Source: Protula sp. h YS-2021 (Eukaryota > Annelida > Polychaeta > Sabellida > Serpulidae). Taken from it: a stretch of 64,000 bases of DNA. Shown piece after piece: positions 39,701-53,844 of the stretch. Both the position numbers and the translations under genes were made by a program. Each line of letters starts with the position of its first letter. Within the stretch, counting starts at the first letter, position 1. Under the pieces are notes generated by a model. It made no database searches, had not been told where the DNA came from, and saw only the letters and a program-made list of their open reading frames with translations. The DNA is taken from the NCBI GenBank assembly GCA_949752745.1, contig OX457024.1, positions 49,108,490 to 49,172,489 on the forward strand, written 5' to 3'.

Positions 39701-42700
39701 AACTCTAAGCATAATTAATTTCTTGAAAAAAAATTTAACTGTGTTGTGTAATATTTTCACGATTCAAAAATCCAAATCCTTCAAACACAATTGATCAGGC
39801 AATGGAGCGGACACAGACAGACGGACGCACACACTGGATCCCTAACTCTTTCTGCTTGGAGCGCCCTGGCTGGTCCATCACCCTGCATGACACTGGCCAT
39901 CAAGGCTCCAGAGTGCTAGGCGCCTGTTTTCATCTTGCTAATTGTTGTGCGACCAGTGCCAAAGCCTATACATTTGATGGGGAAGTCAGTACCAAGTGAT
40001 ATGTGTTGAGAAACAAGTCCGGCGAGGACTGCATGAATGTTAGGCAGACTTGACGTAGCCGCCGGCGTAGCTTGGATTCAACAACACTGCGACTAACCGC
40101 AGAATGCTAATATGAGCAGGGTAAGAGGCTAATACGAACCATTTGACGTCATCCGTGTGCCCCAGGTAGTGTCTTTGCATCTGTTCTTCTATGTTATACA
40201 GCACAACGACGGAGGCTACAAAATACACCACCTCACCCGTGGGGAGCAGGTAGATGTTACACCTACAATCAACACAAAACAGCTCGCGTCCATTACCAGA
40301 GTATGACATGGAATCGTCAGAAGTTACCACAAACTGGTGATGGATTCCAAGTGTGCTTTAACATTGACTTACGCGCAATACTTTAACTCAGGAAGCAGGA
40401 CAATACCCGACTGGAAAATGCCCGACATAGAACATTACCCTCGGGACAACACCACACTCTGGACATTACCCAACCGGTCAATACCCAGTTTGACAATATC
40501 CCACCCTTTTGGAAACCTTTTTTCTGCTGATAAAGGAAAACTATCGCTCTTTTCAATGAACTTTTGCAAAAGCAACACCAGTGGCTTTGACCACTTAAAA
40601 ATGACTTAGTAATACAGTGGTAACGATTAATAATTGATCCTTTTATTTAGCGACCACAAAGAGACCAATGAGGTATTTTACCACAGATTACAGTTTTTAC
40701 ACTAATCCGTGAGTATCGGTGAACTATCCAGAGTCAGTGGATTTGCTTGAACTGCAATTTATTGTTCAGCAAAATGTATACAAACCTTAAATTTTCGGGG
40801 TTAAAACTCTTTAATGGAATACGTCTACCACAGGAAAATCAGAAGCTCTTCTTCGTCAATATTTTACATGAGGCTCACATATATTGCAAACGGATATTTA
40901 TATCATATTATGATCCCTCGGATAGTTTTGATCTGACCAGTTTGTTGATTTTTTCTTTACTTGGCATTACTGTCACATTAGTCAAACGTATTTTTACTTT
41001 TTGTGGCGATTAGTCTTGAATTAAAGAAAACTGACTGATTTGTACTGTCAAATTTCTTTTAATTTTTAGTCGGGTATTTCCTGTCGGCTGTTTTCCAGTC
41101 AGGTATTTCCCGCCGGATGGTTTTCCAGTCAGGTATTTGCCGTCGAATGTTTTCCAGTCAGGTATTTCCCGTCGAATTTTTTCCAGTCAGGTATTTCCCG
41201 CCGGATGGTTTTCCAGTCAGGTATTTGCCGTCGAATGTTTTCCACTCAGGTATTTCCCGTCGAATTTTTTCCAGTCGGGTATTTTCTGTCGGATGTTTTC
41301 CAGTCGGGTATTGCCCTAAATCCGTTCATCTTATATTAACGAATTTAAAACTGTCATCCACTGTCAATGAGTTTCGAATTTACCTTATAAACAATGACTA
41401 AGTGCAGAGACAAATCGCACCTTTTTTAAAACCTTAGATGAGTGGGAGCGAAGAGTTGAAGTGACCATAATACACTACCACCGGCGATTCCTTCTGCCGA
41501 TTCGAACCTAACACAAGTGTTTTAACTACTTACTCTGCAATAAATATTTGAGGTCTAATTGAGAAAATTTCGGTGGATTTCGAATGAAAAACAAAGTTAG
41601 AAAGAGGTGTAGAGTGGGTACGAACCTTGCATCTCTTCCCCTGTAGCCGTAAACCCACTCAAGCTTCAGCTGCTCCTCAGGGAGCTCAGCTATAGCCGAT
41701 ATCTCGTAGTCGGAGAAGTTACTGGGCGCGTGAAAAGTGAGCGGTCTGCCACGCATGAAAAACCGCATGGTCCCATCCTCTGAAACCCAAAAATCTCGGG
41801 CGTACCATATTACATAGCAAAAGGATAACCTGGGATAAGCTGCAATGCGAGAGAATTTAAAAGGTTCTCTTCGCATATTTATTTACTTATTATTTTTTTT
41901 GTCATCCGCATGGCGACCCCACAGCAGGGTTTAAAGCATTTAAAAAAAAAATTGGCAGGTTTACCATTTTATTTTATTTTATTTTTCCCTATATTTGGAT
42001 GGAGAATACTATTTGTCATCTGAATCACAAATGAATAAAAAGTTTCGTCCAACTTCAAAGGCTTCGGCTTAGCTCATACCTTTTTTTTTTCGAAAAAAAA
42101 AACCCCAAGAAGCTCCCTTATGAACGCATTACTGATCAACAACCAAGAAAAAGGAAACATATAAGACCCTTGCCAAGACAAACGTTACAGGGCAATTTGC
42201 ATCAGATGTGATTCTCAGCAAAAATGGACCAATTCCAACAAATCTACATAAAAGTAAAAGTAGGACAGACCGAACTGATGCGCCGGAGCTAAAAACACTG
42301 ATGTCGTTCATATTTACCTGGGTTGAACGAATGTTCCTTTGAACTGAAAAACAAAACAAGACATCATGAATATATGCATGTAGTTATCAGCTGGGAAGAT
42401 GTAACGTGAGGGATCGTGACAGCTCAAACCACTAACAACACCAACAATATTTTAAAGAAGTTGTTTCCAATTCTAAAATATTTACTTAAGACTTTTAAGT
42501 GGAAGGCTTTAGAGTGAAAATAATATAAGTTGCTCACGTAAAAGATTTGAATATATCTGCAGATATCTGAAAGAAATAATGAAATCCAAGCGCACCCAAA
42601 GACAGTGCTGCTCAGACTTTCAAACGACTGTGCTTACCCTGAATACCATTTGCATAACTTCAGTTAAATTGATAGTAAATGAAGAATGAACATTTTCTTC

Positions 42701-45700
42701 CATTTCTTAGACTATCTACCTGAAAACTGTCACTTTCTTTTACCTTTTTTCTGTTTTTTTATTTTTTTATTTTTTACTTTTTTTATTTTTGCAAATGCGG
42801 GAAAATGGCAAAAACTTTGAATTTCCGTACACAGACTTTAAAATTTACATACAGAGAACACAAATCTGTGTACTTTTAAAAGAAGTCGTCTAAAATTGCT
42901 GAAGAACAGACGCTTAAAATTTAGCTTTTTCCCACATGCTAAACCATTTTGTGGGAAAAAAGTAAATACGGTTAAATGTGATTAATTTGGAATGTACATA
43001 ACATACAGTGTCTTTGCAATCAGTCTTCTAATAAAATCACTTCACTTGATATGAAATGCGAGAAATTTAAAACACTTTTTTTTGACCCGCGCCCTTTAAA
43101 TTATACGTGTCCGACTGCAAATATGACATATTGCAGGGTTAGGTCAGACGACAGCGGAAACGGGTTGTATTTTATTTCTATAATAAAAATATACATATAT
43201 TTTTCGAGATAGATATTTCGAACTTGTAAAGATAACACAGGTCAGGGCTTGCCGGACACAAACTAAGGCTAGCTGTCCAGTAGGTTTGAAGGCGATTGGG
43301 CAAAAATGTTGCAGACCAATGACACTGTACCAAAGTAAACCGCCGTACCAGTATATACACAAAGCTATTTAAATCAAATAAAAAAATGTTTGCGATGAAG
43401 TTTAGAGGAGGCAGTGGTTTGCATGCGGGTTGTGGTAGGCTCTAGCTAGGCGCTGGGTGAGGCCGCTGTCAGTGCACAGTGAAGCCACAAGCTCCGCTAG
43501 TGCGCTGGACATTGGTCAATGGCACCAGGCCAACCTGGTAAACGGTAAAAAGCCCCCTCCCCACACTAGGCGCAATTGTGAAACCTAGCGTAAACACTCG
43601 AAACTAACCAAGCGCATTTTGGAATTTTTATATTTTTTACGTATTATAACAAGTGTGTGTCATCTGGAAAATCGAACCCCAATACGACGCACAAACGAAT
43701 TTTTGGGCTTGGTTATGCTCCATGAAACATTTGGCGCACACCTGAAATATGCCTGATAAGATAATACAGTCAGTAAGATAATACATTAAATAAAACATCA
43801 TGTGAGAAAAGTGACATTTTTTTAAATGTTTAGTAGAACAAGAATGTCCGTGGATATTGCGCCCAGCCGTAAAAGCGAAGATATTACAAAGGTGAAACGA
43901 TAAACCGACAAAACGTGCATTTGTCAGTAGAGTTCATGGACAATGATGCTATCAAAACCAATTCAACAGCATCTGTGGGACGAACAACATTTCTTTTTAT
44001 TTCTCTATCACTTTATCATCTATCAGTTCATTTAGCTAGTTTTTCCCAATAACAAAAACAATTCCAACTTCATTATAGTGATACAATGCATAAAATATTA
44101 ATACAAAAAGAACTAGAGCGGCCAGTTTACACAAAACATAGCAGTACAGGCTTATATGACACACTTTCAATTGGCGTTTACTTAGTGTTTGGGTTTTTTG
44201 TAATCAAGTTCTCCGATATTCAGCAGGCTGAGAAATCGTACACACAAGATTTTTACTTAAGGACATCACACACCTTCTCTAATAACGTAACATGGTATGA
44301 AAAGTTGATAGAACCAACCTAACAGAGAAATAGTTAGATCAAGTTTGAATTCGATCTGACTTTTCCTTCTCGAGATACCTTATACACAACATTTTGTTCA
44401 CCACATATACGCACACAGCACACATACTACACACACAGACACTATGTTTCCCCTTGACAACGCTGGTGCTGGAACTTGAAGGGAACAGCGTGTCACATTT
44501 CAAAGTAATCGAAGAAGACTACTATTTTTTTTGTGTTTTTCCATATCTGGCCAATATTTTGGCCCAGAAAAAAATTACATATGGAAGATCTCTGTCATAT
44601 TTCAAAACAATCGGAATAGAAATTTCGCAAGAGTAGCATTTTGAGAAATTGTTTACACTAACACACGCACACAAACACCTCCCTACCCCCACCCCTACAT
44701 ACACACACATGACGGACAGCTAAATTCCCCACAAGTGATGCGTACAACCCAGCGACGATAGTCGGGCTGGGTGAAAAACAACGACTTCTAACAAACAGAA
44801 AGCAGTACCGTGTTGATGAGGCAGAAGCTGTCTTGCGATCCATGGAAAGGCTATTCATGGAGCCACTACGTCTAGAAGAGGGAGATACAACCCACTGGTT
44901 CATGCGACACAAACACAACAAGTAGTCGTCAACAATACTACGCGTTTTCCAAACATACAATGGAACATTTTAATGACACTTTAAATTAATGCGATGCCAA
45001 ATTAACTGCTTCATTCGATCACAGACTCAGTGATAAAGATGCGCCACATGTCATCGGCATCACTGTTACCATAAACGCTTTTTTTTTAAATATTTCATGG
45101 CACTTACAAATCGAATGTCGGACCAAATGCCACACTTTGTCACCAAGTAGGATCAAATGCCACCCGGGTTAAATGCCATACTTATTAAACTGGTTATATC
45201 TTTTACTTATTCGCAAAAGTTTGAAATAGTAACATCTGCTGAGTTGTACGTCGTCACGTCGTTACAAGATAATTTGCAATTTAATTTTTTTTGTGTGAGC
45301 GTCAGACATTGTTTTTTGATTTATGATCCATGCTTCTTGCCAACTTTCTGTATACAAGCAATGAAAGATCACCGTTGTTTGATTTGTGTGTGCATGTATC
45401 TTTTAGTTGCGTGACATGAGAACAAGAATTTTAAGTGCTCATACAGGTAGAACTGCACTTTACATGCGTGTGTGATCCTGAGATCTGCGGCTACATGCTA
45501 CTCACGGAGAGATTTCAATATTATTATGCAAAAAATTATTGTAACTGAGGCTAACTGCATTTTCTCAATCAAATATTTCTACAATCGTTCATAATTAAGT
45601 AAGTTTTCTTTAAGTAAAGGCAGAAAGAATTTTGAAACCGAACAATTTATAAAATTAAAATTATGGGAGGGGGGTGGAGCTTTAATTTGTAGCAATGTGG

Positions 45701-48700
45701 CATTTATTCCGGGTGGCTTTTCTTTACACGTGGCATTTGAACCCACAAAACAAAAAGGCGTCTCATTTATTCCTGGTGGCGCTTCATTCGAATGCTTCAG
45801 AAATCAATGCTATTTTCTACTCACTTGTAGAAGGCCACATCTATATCGACACATGTTTTAGTGATTTTTTACTGATATCGAATGCGTATATTTGGAAAAC
45901 GGCTCTAACAGGAATACTACCTGACGTGTAACGTTATGAAATGCAGGAAATTCGTAAGAATTCAGACAGCACATGTATTTGAAGCGGAAACTTGGGTGTC
46001 ATTGCGATATACAAAGTTACAAACATACGTCACTTCAAATAAACCTCTGTGCGTGTTATCCGCATAAAAAATACAACAATTACAAGATATTGACGTATTT
46101 TGTGTCAATATTAAGTATTATTGGCCAGTAAGACAATGCTCACCTTTGCGTCAACATTTTCTTAACTGGTCAATAATATCTTCAATTAGGTCAAGATATG
46201 CTTTGTTACATGACTTGTCTGGTGGTTTGATTACAAATAACTGACATCGATTTTGCACTCCGGTCAGCATTGCAAAATTACTGATTTGGGAATCGACCAA
46301 TCAGATTGCAGGGTTTACCCAAGTCATGTAACTATTCAGTATTGCAACGCAATAACATTTACAGTGGAAATACAGATCTTGTTGTTAAACTATTTTATAA
46401 ATACACATACTTCAAATAAACTTATGTAAATTCTTTCACTAAACCTGTCCCCGTTAGTAGAGGGGAAACCTAACTGATTGTAGCTTGAATACAGACGTGT
46501 TGGGGGTTTAATCATAGGTGCCATTTTTCTTCAACTAGATCAGCACGGTGGTCACCTTCAGTGCACGCTCTCGCATCACGCGCTCAGCACTTTTTCTTCT
46601 ATTTTCCTCTTTCTCTACCACCCAGAACCAGCCTAACTACACTGTGCTTGTAACGGGGTGAGGGTTCATCCGGGTCTTGTTCTGAATGTGCACCCTGATC
46701 CGAGAAGGGAGTCAAAACCAACGCCGGAAGACAGAGCTCTAGATCTATTTATGGACAACAAAAACAGTGCATTTCTGAGCTTGACCATTATTTTTAACCA
46801 ATTTATTCTTCACTAAGAAATTTATTACTTTGCCCATTCGTTTTCGGGTGGCACATGCATATTAGTGTGTCCAACTAGCCACACTGATGTATGCTTTGCC
46901 CACACATACGACTTCAAGTTGGTAAACAATGCGCTCTAACTCCGACAATGCACATTTTTTATCAATACATAGATCTACAGTTCTGTATATATGCATACAG
47001 TAAACTCCGATTAAACCGATGGATAACCCGACATATTGGTTTGGCCGTCATGTTTTAACGAAACCTGTGTAACAAAATCAACTGCAATACATATTTAAAT
47101 AAATCGACATATTGATAAGTTTATGGTCCCAGCGTCGGTTAAGCGGAGTGCTTTGGGTTGGTGCGAACAATTATGCAGACAGAAAAAGAAGTTTCGAGGT
47201 GAGCCCCAGTCTGATCCGCGAGGCTTATTCCATAAGGCACAATCATATGATCGATTCTTTGTTTTCAAAGTAAACCGCGAAGGCTTTGTTAGGACATCAT
47301 AAAGCAACTAATTATTTTAAGATCATATCAATATTGTTAAGATCGTCGAAAAGCGGTATAGGATGGACGTATTCACATGCTTCGTAAATAATTACTTTCG
47401 GCTCATGCAATATGAACAAGACCGTCAAGGTGCCCAGGTGGCGTCAGAGTTAACAAACGCGAACTGGTACTCCGATTCTTTCAAACTACGGCGGGCAGTT
47501 GGCGAAAATTTTAATTCTTTCAAATATTTTACATATCTTCAACATTAATTTCGAGAACGGCCCCTCAAGGTCACCAAAATTGTCGTTTTTCTTGGATAAT
47601 TAAATATCCATATCTGTCTCCATGGGGGATAATTAAGAATTCGGTAGTGATCGGTTCGTCAAACTGGCGAATTGCAAAAATGAAATAATAGGTATTTGTT
47701 CAATTAAGTAGGCCATATTTCCACAAAATTTTACTCCGATTGAACGAAAACTGAAAGAGGAGTACCAATAAAGTTCACAGATGGACGGACGGACGGACGG
47801 ACAAATGACAGAGACCCTACACGATGGGTATAATAGCGCATGTGGCCAATGGCCACCTGTGCTAAATACTGGTTGTAATTGATGGGCTTATAAATACAAG
47901 GGAAGGGGAGTACATGAACTACACTAGCAAGTTAGAAAAGCGGGTCAGCTTAGCAAATTTGTTCAACGAAATTTAGATAATAATGTGTAAGTAAGGTGTT
48001 AATAATTATTATCTGAGTGCTGTGCCGCAATTTCTCCGCAACCACAGTATATAATAACTGTAAAAGTCGTCAGAACCTGCTTACCTTGACATTGATCGCT
48101 TAAAGCGTGAATTGCACGACGTGAATTGGAACGGTCTGTACGAACCGAATTTGACAGTTAATCCAAAATAAGATATCTGAATATAAAACTGAAAAGTTAT
48201 CCAGCAATGAACTATACCGACTAAAGGCTGCTGTAAACCTGTAACAAAGCAACTGTAACAGCTTGAACTTAACTAGAGATAAATGAAACCAGTTTCAGAA
48301 GGTTTCACAATTAAAAAAACATTCTGGACTAAATAAGAGTATCCTGATAAACAACAATGCAAATTCTAGAAGAATTCACTCTTGGCTGTTTAGTCTGTGG
48401 TGCAGCAAAGAATCCCGCCAGTTCAACATTTACTTTCAAATTCAGCTTTTCAGACTTTGAAATTTTCTACAGTTCAGTGCTGCCTATTTAAGCAGGCAGT
48501 TCCGCTCGGTATCTAACATGAAGTTATTAGTACACAAGCGATGAAAAGTATCGATGCGATACACACTGCACAGCACACAGGCGGATATTAACGTCGACTT
48601 GCCGTGCCCAGCCTTTTACAACGTGCCCACATGTTTCTATGTTTTCTAGCTACACTGTAATTTGTGCGCATATTTGACACTATGCACACAAATATGGGTC

Positions 48701-51700
48701 GGTCGTCACGGATATTGAATTTTCTTTGAAAGTATTTTCAAATTAGGTTTTCAGCTGTGCAGGCCAGACGTATCAACCTCCTTGCAGTTCGGTTGAACTC
48801 GCTCCTTTCTTGGTCAGGGTCCTTCATGCTTATTCGTGTTTAGCATCCCGTTATAATCACCACGTCGCGGCCGAGGTACACTGGCGGCCGTCTTCCGAAG
48901 AAATGGGGGTTCTCCGAATCTACAGTAGAAACTCGTTATAGCGATATCCGCTGTAACGACCTACCGTTGGTAATGACATAGTTATACTTTTTCGCTATTT
49001 GGGCGCATCGACACAATCTGTCGGCCCCCGCCACTTCGTTTTGCCGAGGTTGTACTATGTTTTGAAAATGACTTGTGATACTTGAAATATCTCACGGAGA
49101 AAACAATCATCCGGTTTTATAATGCAGTTAGCTGCAAATATTTCTGACATACAAATGTATCTATCACAAGAGAATCTCTCACAATAAGTCCCACGGTTTA
49201 TTTCCCAACGCCAGTTCCTCTGGAACAAATCGTCCCTGGAACAATTTCCATTCCAGGCAAATCATCTCACGGCAGGACTTTCCAGAGAAACCTAAATGAC
49301 CAGGGCGATCATCCGCAAATTCACACCCAAGCCTAGCAATTTGTGCTCATATTTATCTACAGAAAAAGGCCATGTTTTTTAATTGTCTTTAATAAAATCA
49401 AAGAAAAAATATCTCATTAATTCAGTGTTAATTCAGTGTCTGCATCACTATAAGCGAAAAATATATTTACGTCAAAGCATCCTGGAGTTTTGACAATGAC
49501 AATACAAAAATTTCATATAATGCGATGAAAATCAAAACTCAAACATTGACAAAAGAATGTGAACCAAGGGAAATGAAATATAAGATTAGGCGACAGTGCA
49601 CTGTGATTTTGCCCGCAAGCTAAAAATATCAGTTGAATTCTATTTAAGTGACAGAACTGAATTGAGTTTGGAAGCAAAGACGGCTAGTATACAAGCGACA
49701 GCTTCACGTCTATCAAACGTACAGTACCTTCCCGAAGCTTCTACCGAACTGCGCCTACTTTCACTTCTACTATATATTTCAAAATGTTCGAATTAAAACA
49801 TAAACATTTTATTGATTTCGTTAGTATCTTGTAAGTGCAACTATGTACTATAAATAACAATAGAGAGTAAACTAAAAAATCTTCCGGTTAATGCAATTAC
49901 TGGGAACATGCGAAGCATGCTTTCAAATAACATTACTTGTCATAATAATTAGAAACATCCATGTATTTGATTTTCTTCAATAATCTCTGAAAAAATTGGG
50001 ACATACCGGTAAATAATTACCGTTCATTGAAATCTATCAGCCATTTCTATACCAGCTAGCTTATTACACCTGTCTGAGAACAGGCCCAGTGCTGGGATCT
50101 ATGACGCCCTGCGGATACACAGAACAGTGCCTGCTTACGGATGCCCCAAACGCAAAACGAGGCGCCCAAATCACACATTCAACGTTTCCGATATTGCTCC
50201 GCTGTCTTTTATATGGGGTCGCACTACTTTACGTTAAGGAGTAAGTGAATGTGCCCTTGGAATTCAATGTTGAACATTTGTATAATCACAGATAGATATT
50301 ATTGCTATGATTTTATCAATCTCCAGAGGCCGTCACTCCGGCAGTTATGATCACTCACGGGGAGAACAATTATCAGTCTTAAGACGTGCATATGGCATTG
50401 CGATATGGTCCCTTCATATCTCTCTATTCAGCACTTGGATAGTTAAGTGCAGACATATCAGAAATATGGGCATATTGAGCCCAAAAGTAATGGAGCCACT
50501 GTAGCCGTCCCTGAACAAGTATAAACTTTTAGTATTAATATTCTAAATGAAACAGCTGTTGAAACGTTTACCAATAAAAAAATGCAATCCTTTGAAAAAA
50601 AAACAAACAAACCAACGGAACACATGCACTGAGGGTAGAAGTAGAAGGCTGCATTTACAGACAATGCCTGGCCTGATTTACCTGGGACTGGCCGAGTCAG
50701 TGACATTGGTGCCGGGCACGGAGCCCCACTTCTTGAGGTTCGGGGATGTCCCGGTGCTACCCGAGCCTCTGCTTGCTCGGCTACCCTCTGCCGAGCTCAT
50801 TGATGTGTGTCTCCTGAAAAGTACCATAATGGGCCTTTTCTGGTGGATGCAGTCTTCTTTGCAAAATGGGCAATGCTACAATTTTTGCTTGATTCTTTAT
50901 CATAACTATCCAGTCTGTTTGCAGCCTTGGTAAATAACAAATACAAACACCCCGTCCCCTTAAAAATATTCTGTACCCATGCACGAGGTAGGAGAAGTAA
51001 TAATTCATGTCCAGCAACAAAGTTAAGTAGGAACTTCCCAAGAACAAGAAAAAAGAACAAGGCTTTTCTCATCACTTATTCCCACTTGCAAACTTCGTTT
51101 GCAACTGGTTTAAGTTTTATTTATTTATTTTTTTTTTTTTTGAAAAAAATTGGATATCCCTGCTTCTAACCACCAGTAATAGAGCCCAAAAGAATAACCT
51201 TGATGCTTCAAAGGATTCCTTTTCATCCGGTTGAAATTATACAGTAGCTTGGAAATTACCAATACAGAAGCATAATCTCACTGGCACACGTGGCCAACAT
51301 TGAACAAGGTTGTATAATGCAAACTTAAAGTTAAAAGTTAAAATCGAATGCTACTTGAAGTGAACTATAAGTGTACATAATTGTGACTGACTATTCAGAC
51401 AACAGAATCAGGAGCCCAGCAACAATTACTTAAAATTCAATACCAAACTTTTTTTTCTAAAAAAAAAAAAAAAGAAAAAACACCACTGAACACTTTTTGT
51501 TTGTTGTTGATATCTGGGGTATTGCGCTCTCTTAATCAGTTTCGATCGTTTTGAAAATTTAGTTAAATTCGACTAAACACGGTCTTTCCATTTCACAAGC
51601 GGGTGGAGGGATGGGTTTGGCGGGGGAGGGGGGGGAGTGGGACATAAATACTGTGCCACAAGCTGAAGGTAAGGACTCACGGAGCGGCGGGTGACAAAGA

Positions 51701-53771
51701 AGAACCGGTATTAGCGGGGCTATCTGTACGCCCATGGTGTGTGTCGCGTGTGGAGCCGGCGCCACCGCTGTGCGACTTTCTGGCGGGTGTGCGCAGGGAC
51801 GGTTTGCTCGGCAGCAAGTTGTTCTGTATCGCTACAAAAATACAAGGTCATATCCATTTCTAATCACCTCCCCATGCATGGACATACATCTAGAAAGGAA
51901 AACATTATTTAATACAGTAACAGTGACAATATCTCTCAGCTGAAGTGACAGCTCGGCCAATCAGGTTCCGCCACGACGGATTCCTTCGATGAATACCAGG
52001 TGATGTTCGCCAGCGCCTTAACACCGCAGTAGTCAACGGGGATTTTCTCACGTAATTAAAATTAAATAAGCGCTGCAATATTCCGCTAACACGTGTCTTG
52101 ATGTCTGACACCTTCCTTTCCAGGACTGTGCAGGTGAACCTACAAGCTTTATACGCACGGCATACCAGCAACACGTGGCATGTTCAACTGGATTAAGCAT
52201 TAAATAAAACAAAGTAGAGCACCTACATGGATTAGTTTATAGATTGTGAGGTATCGCCTTTGCTCAAAAGTAGTCAAACGTTCTCTGGCCTGTTTTGTTT
52301 CTTCAGGCAGTTACAACAAGATACAGGCAATGCACAGGTGTAATCCGGGAGAATCTGGCATTACGGCCTTGTCTTGTTATCATAGCCATTAGCGGTGTTG
52401 TTCTTGGACGGATTCATTAAGGATAAATCGCCAAACTCGCTACACCAACTCAAGAACTGGTATTTCTTGGAAAAAAAATTAGATTTTATTTCACTATTTG
52501 AAACAATAAGCTGAAAGACGAATGCAGAAATAGTCCACAACGTAATGCTTAATCTCGTGTTTTACCAGTTTATTAGTTAGATTCTGTGTTCGAAAACCTT
52601 AAAACAATCCCATTGACATTGTGACCAGCCGTGAATACGAAACAAATTACAAAGCTGACGGCAGAAAGCCACAAATATTAACAAAATTTAGATGCGATAA
52701 TACACGTCATGAGCATCATTGCTATTAAAAGCGATGAGAGATCGGTGGAACGAACAGAAAACAGAAGCACTATAATCCCACTGAAGATCTAGTTCGGATC
52801 ATTCCTGTTCAAGTTGAAACCGAGTGCACACAAAACATCAGCGTACAGGGATATAGTCCTTCGCGAACAATTCGAAGTCCTCCGGACCGGGAAAATTACC
52901 TCGAACTATTCGTGTTTCGAATTAACCCAATTAACACAAACCTTTTTTGTCATTTTGACCACGCAGCGCACAAATGCTATTATTTTTTGACAAAAGGCAT
53001 TTATTACTCAGTATCTAAATCATATAATTCTTTTATAAACTCGGTCTTACTGCGTATTTTCAGTTCTTTTTTTTTTTTGTTTTTGTTTTTTTTTTTTTTG
53101 TAAATTTATTCTACTAAAGAGGTGAAATATTTTTAAGTATTCTATAATCCAAACGCTTTATTCTGCCATGAACCATAAAAAGAAAGAAAACAATACAAAA
53201 TCGGTCACTACAGTCTTGTTTTACTCTACGTCTTGAACGTGTTAACTACAAGTTTACTGTTCGTCTTCTATCCTGATCTGGAAGGTGGTCACTACAAACA
53301 GGTTTAATGGACACCTCCTTTCTTCGAGTCTGGAATTTAGTCACTGCAAAACGATTTAATGCTCATAGAAGACGATTTTTCTGACCTTTTTTTAAATCCG
53401 GATTCCGGCTCTGCAAAGTGGTCACTTCAAACAGGTTTAATGGACGTCTTTGTTATCCGGGTCTAGAAGGTGGACACTACATTACCAACTCCCTCCTCAA
53501 CATTTTTTTTAAAAACCTCAATAAGTTTTTTTTTTTTTGTAAAATCCACCCCCTTCCCCCCTTTACCATGGGTGCGGCTGCGAACGAAAACCTAATCCTT
53601 TTATCCAAATATACCACCACATCCATTAACTACAATATAGTTACAACCAATATAGTATACTTGGTATACTTGGTATGTAAATCATACATGGTCTCCTTAT
53701 CTAGGAAAATGGTCGTAACAGACACGTTTTAGCTTATTATTGTAAACTGTGATTACTGCGATAACAGATCT

Positions 53772-53844
<73 letters not shown>

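Noticed and set aside
41117..41401. 94-codon ORF with Phe/Pro-rich repeats
   Set aside because: Translation of the terminal repeat array of the element at 40397-41317.
50547..50933. 128-codon plus-strand ORF
   Set aside because: It is the antisense of EML exon 3 and its flanks.
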